From Histoplasma ohiense (taxonomy: Eukaryota > Ascomycota > Eurotiomycetes > Onygenales > Ajellomycetaceae), in NCBI GenBank assembly GCA_017607445.1, contig JAEVHH010000001.1, positions 1-64,000 on the forward strand: DNA of 64,000 bases, in the 5' to 3' direction. Made by a program: the position numbers and the translations under genes. The notes beneath the pieces were generated by a model, which did no database searches, was not told the DNA's origin, and saw only the letters and a program-made list of their open reading frames with translations. The stretch's first letter is position 1. The number at the start of each line of letters is the position of its first letter. Below, piece after piece: positions 61,064-64,000 of this stretch.

Positions 61064-61597
61064 TGTGACAAGTTAGCATCTGTTAGTAATTAACTTATGC
61101 AATCAACTCCCCTCCTGCACCTGCTTGTTTCTGGCTGTTGTGACCTCATGTAACCCTCAATGTTCTTCCACTCTGTGCTCTGTGCTTGTGTAGTCTCTAA
61201 CAATTCTTTCATATAGCTTCTTACATTCCCCCACTCTGTGTTCTGCACTCACATAGTCTCTAACAATTCTTCCACATAGCTTCTTACATTCTCCTGCTCT
61301 GTGTTCCACACTTATGTAGTCTCTAACAATTCTTCCACATAGCTCTCAATGATTCCCTCACCCCACATTCTGCACTCACATAACTTCTAACAATTCTTAC
61401 ATGTACCTCTTAATGTTCTTCCACTCCACACTTCACTGTGGAGTGGCTTCTGATATTCTTCCACCCTGAACTTTTCCCTATAAGAATCCTCTTCATACAA
61501 CCTTTTCTTCTGATTTCTTTTCTCTTTCTTTCCTTAATCAATTCGTAATCTGTAATTAGAATAGTACCAAATTGTTAATTGAAGTACACTCATTACA
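61064..61597 (+). repeat. 5' LTR of element A3
   Basis: It is 534 bp, with the family's internal tandem units of about 66 bp (the CTAACAATTCTT series). Confidence 0.93.
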
Positions 61598-61624
61598 TTA
61601 CAAATTGATTCTTCTGCATTTTAG

Positions 61625-61790
61625 ACCTGAGTGTCTTGTTATTAGTTCTTACACTTAAGTGTGTTGTTTAAGATCTGAGTGTCTCATTATCAGTTCTTAC
61701 ATCTGAGTGCATTGTTTACAGATCTGAGTGTCTAGTTGTTACAAGAGATTTCTCATGAGTCTGAGTGTCTCTATCATTAGTTATATAGAT
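61625..61790 (+). repeat. Leader tandem repeat of element A3
   Basis: Between LTR and gag, three units of about 48 bp share CTGAGTGTC plus AGTTCTTAC. Counterparts are present on the minus strand in A1 (about 9340-9440) and A2 (about 45060-45240), so the leader repeat is a family feature. Confidence 0.7.
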
Positions 61791-61992
61791 CATCATGTCT
61801 AAGCATTCAAAACACAATTGACTGTGTTCTACAAGGCTCAAGTGTCTACAAACTGTAATGCTGCAAATAGTATTCACAAAGAAGCTTGACCAAGCTTAGC
61901 ACTGCAACACTGCAAATAGTGTCTGCAAGAGGACTGAGTGTCTACAAGTATTCCTTTTCTTTTATTATTATTACATGTTCTTAGATATTGAA

Positions 61993-63006
61993 ATGAACTA
62001 CAAACAATTCTACAAACACCCACTGCATCTGAATGTGGTGGATGACAACTTAGATCTACAAAGCATCCTCCAGCAACAGATGCTACAGATGGCTGAATTG
62101 CAATGATGACTTGCTGAAATGAGCACTTCTGTGTTCACTGTTCCTTCTACACCCACATCTCATGAAAAGCTCCCAAGAGAGAAGCTTTCAATCCTCAATA
62201 AATATGAGGGAGACCTAGCACTCTACCTCATGTGGAAGTCAAAAGTGAACATCAAATTGGATATTGACAGACAAGCAATAGACTCACTATCCAATCAAGT
62301 GTGGTATATTCATAGCAGATTGGATGGCAATGCATTAGCAAAATTCCAACTCTGAATGAGTCATTGCCAGAATCATCAGTGTATACCAGAGCTAGTCTTT
62401 CAACAACTCAACTTCCTCTTTCTCAATTCTATGCTTCAAGCCAAGGTGCTAGACTGGCTTAATCAGATTTGTCAGTTGGATGTTGTGTTGACAACTTATC
62501 TTTCTGAATTCAATCACAAGCTTCTAGAAGCAGATGAGCAAGACTGAAACAACACTGTCAAGATCAACATACTGTTCAAGAATTTGAACTTTCAGTTGCA
62601 TAACTGAAATGTAGAGCATCTGAAGCTCTCAATATACAGTGAATTCTGCACTGATTTTTGTCTGTTGAACAACAATCTGTCTCAGTTCTGTGTGCTTCAA
62701 AATTGCAGAGGATTTCATTGAACAAATGTGTATGCTCTGAATCACTCTGCAGCACCCTCCACCTCCAAATCAGAATCAATGAACTGAGTCTCACATGTAA
62801 ATGCAAGTCACTCAAGAGTCTTCAATGTCTCAGAGAAGAATGCTGCTGATCAAATTGCTAGAGAAGTCTGCATATGCTGTGACAAGCCAGAGCATTTCAT
62901 GAATCAATGTCTGAATGTGATTGTCTCAAGTAAACCCCCCACACATGTAAACACTGTGTTGTCTGTGGATAGGCAAGAACAGGGAAAAGACAAGCTCTTG
63001 CTCTAA
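61993..63006 (+). pseudogene. Element A3 gag with CCHC zinc knuckle
   Basis: The start is ATG 61993 (MNYKQFYKHPLHLN). The frame continues through ILNKYEGDLALYLMWKSK, a typical gag N-terminal segment, and to the knuckle CICCDKPEHFMNQC near 62870 (CX2CX4HX4C complete, glycines changed to D and E). It ends at TAA 63004. Several TGA stops interrupt it. A GGGAAAA heptamer near its end is in register for a -1 shift into pol. Confidence 0.82.
62982..62988 (+). promoter_or_regulatory. Candidate -1 ribosomal frameshift site GGGAAAA
   Basis: In the gag frame the heptamer is split G-GGA-AAA, the X-XXY-YYZ register. Pol frame is closed by TAG at 62970 upstream and open from there; gag stops at 63004. 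So the shift must occur within about 30 bases, and this is the only heptamer of that form in it. In A1 and A2 the site reads GAGAAAA. Confidence 0.6.
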
Positions 63007-64000
63007 AATGTGAATGAGAGCTCAAGGAGTAGAAAGCTAGCTGGAGATTCAAGCAGAAGATGCAAGTGAATGCAATCATAGTCTCTGTTATTGTAAATAG
63101 CTTAGTCAACATATGAGCAATGATAGACAGTGATTTCCTTCATTATGCTCTTATAGACACTCAGCTGATTGAGAAGCATAAGCTCCAGCATATTCTCTTT
63201 TTCAAGCTGTGTAAGCTTAGTGAATTTGATGGCCTCAGAGGATCAGTCTTCTACAACATGGTAAGATTTAACATTGACATAGAAGGACACAAGAAAAAGA
63301 ATGTATACACATACAAAATACAAGACCTTGAGTACAATCTAATGCTCAGCCTATCATGGCTCACAGAATTTGGAACCTTGTTGAACACACACAATCACTG
63401 CCTTATTTTCCCAGAAGATGACTGTGTTTATGAGAAGGATGTTGATAGGACCACTGATCTCACTCAGATATCAGCAGAAGCATACAAACTACTAATTCAT
63501 CAAGCACATGAGAAGAAGAATGTCCAAGTGTTTGCTGCTAGCATGGTGGATATCAAAAAAGTGTTAGAAAAGTTAGAACCCAAAGACCTCAAGAAACTGT
63601 GCAAAGAACTACCCAAATCATACAAAGACTTCGCAGACATGTTCAATGAGAAAGAAGCTGAAAAGCTTCCCCCTCACTGAGGACCCAGTATAGATCATAT
63701 GATCAAGCTCATCAAGAAAGACAGTAAGGACCCACAACTGCTCTGAGGTTCTCTCTACAGCATATCACACAACAAGCTTCTTGTCCTATGAAAAATGCTC
63801 AACAGATTACTGGACAAAGGCTTCATTTGTGTTAGCAACTCACCTGCCACAGCATCTGTACTGTTTGTGAAGAAATCAGAAGAAGGCTTATGATTCTGCA
63901 TTGACTACTGAGAACTCAACAAGATTATGTGGAAGGACTGATACCCTCTCCCACTCATCAATGAAACACTCAAATGAATAGAAAAAGCAAAATGGTTTAC
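63007..64000 (+). pseudogene. Element A3 pol: protease and start of reverse transcriptase
   Basis: In the frame -1 to gag, the protease starts near 63120 with MIDSDFLHYALIDTQ (D-S-D where the family has D-S-G) and is open to 63680, ending EKEAEKLPPH. Reverse transcriptase begins at about 63690 with IDHMIKLIKKD, then VLFVKKSEEGL and CIDY-stop-ELNKI near 63905, where the conserved arginine codon CGA has become TGA. The window ends before the catalytic Y-x-D-D motif. Confidence 0.85.

Larger units (their letters stand above)
61064..64000 (+). mobile_element. Ty3-type LTR retrotransposon A3 (5' half, runs off the window)
   Basis: The 5' LTR is 61064-61597, starting TGTGACA and ending ATTACA. The left flank GCAGT is present once in TAS copy 1 (11445-11449) as the empty site. 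Gag, protease and the start of reverse transcriptase follow on the plus strand. It is the least decayed family member here, retaining long open stretches, but gag and RT contain TGA stops. Confidence 0.93.

Noticed and set aside
22538..64000. Reassignment of TGA as a sense codon, since almost all internal stops are TGA
   Set aside because: TGA falls where arginine is expected (reverse transcriptase CIDY-R-ELN, histone H3 EI-R-YYQKS) and sometimes tryptophan, with matching R-to-H and R-to-C changes nearby. CGA-to-TGA and TGG-to-TGA mutation explains this better than a new code.

Overview
This window is a chromosome end of a filamentous fungus, most likely an ascomycete of the Pezizomycotina type. 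Base 1 lies inside a TTAGGG-type telomere (C-rich strand first, so this is a left end). The introns I can define are short, with fungal splice and branch signals. The repeats are typical fungal families: Ty3 elements including a chromodomain chromovirus, a Tad-like LINE remnant, a hAT transposon, a tRNA-derived SINE and small non-autonomous LTR elements. Almost everything is scarred by C:G to T:A transitions. CpG is nearly absent, arginine CGN codons have become TGN or CAN, and most premature stops are TGA. I saw almost no indels in the long reading frames. This points to targeted cytosine mutation (RIP-like or methylation-driven), not ordinary drift.

Layout. (1) 1-3810: telomere, running from clean CCCTAA through a CCCTCA variant into about 3.5 kb of C-to-T-decayed repeats. 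(2) 3812-15490: AT-rich telomere-associated sequence (TAS), split by a complete Ty3 element (A1), with solo LTRs and a 2.4 kb 18-bp satellite. (3) 16890-33279: three large helicase genes in tandem, all on the minus strand and so pointing at the telomere: an SNF2-type ATPase, a UPF1/Sen1-like SF1 helicase, and a zinc-finger RecQ helicase. All three are pseudogenes in one recoverable reading frame each (SNF2 with two introns). (4) 33351-58282: a second, gutted subtelomeric block. A fragment of the same SF1 gene is split by a chromovirus (B), which itself holds a second Ty3 copy (A2), a small LTR element and a SINE; 75 bp further on the fragment is split again by a hAT element carrying a histone H3-like gene. 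(5) 58283-64000: an internal decayed telomere tract, a third TAS copy, and the start of the best-preserved Ty3 copy (A3), which runs off the window.

The TAS copies at 3812, 33475 and 59456 and the shared 128-bp element at 33351 and 58155 show that the end is built from repeated blocks, each starting beside telomeric sequence. The helicase trio appears to be cargo of such blocks. The empty insertion sites of A1 and A3 are visible in the sister TAS copies.

All coordinates, splice sites, target-site duplications and frame relations were read by eye from the sequence. Family names rest on motif recognition, without database searches.
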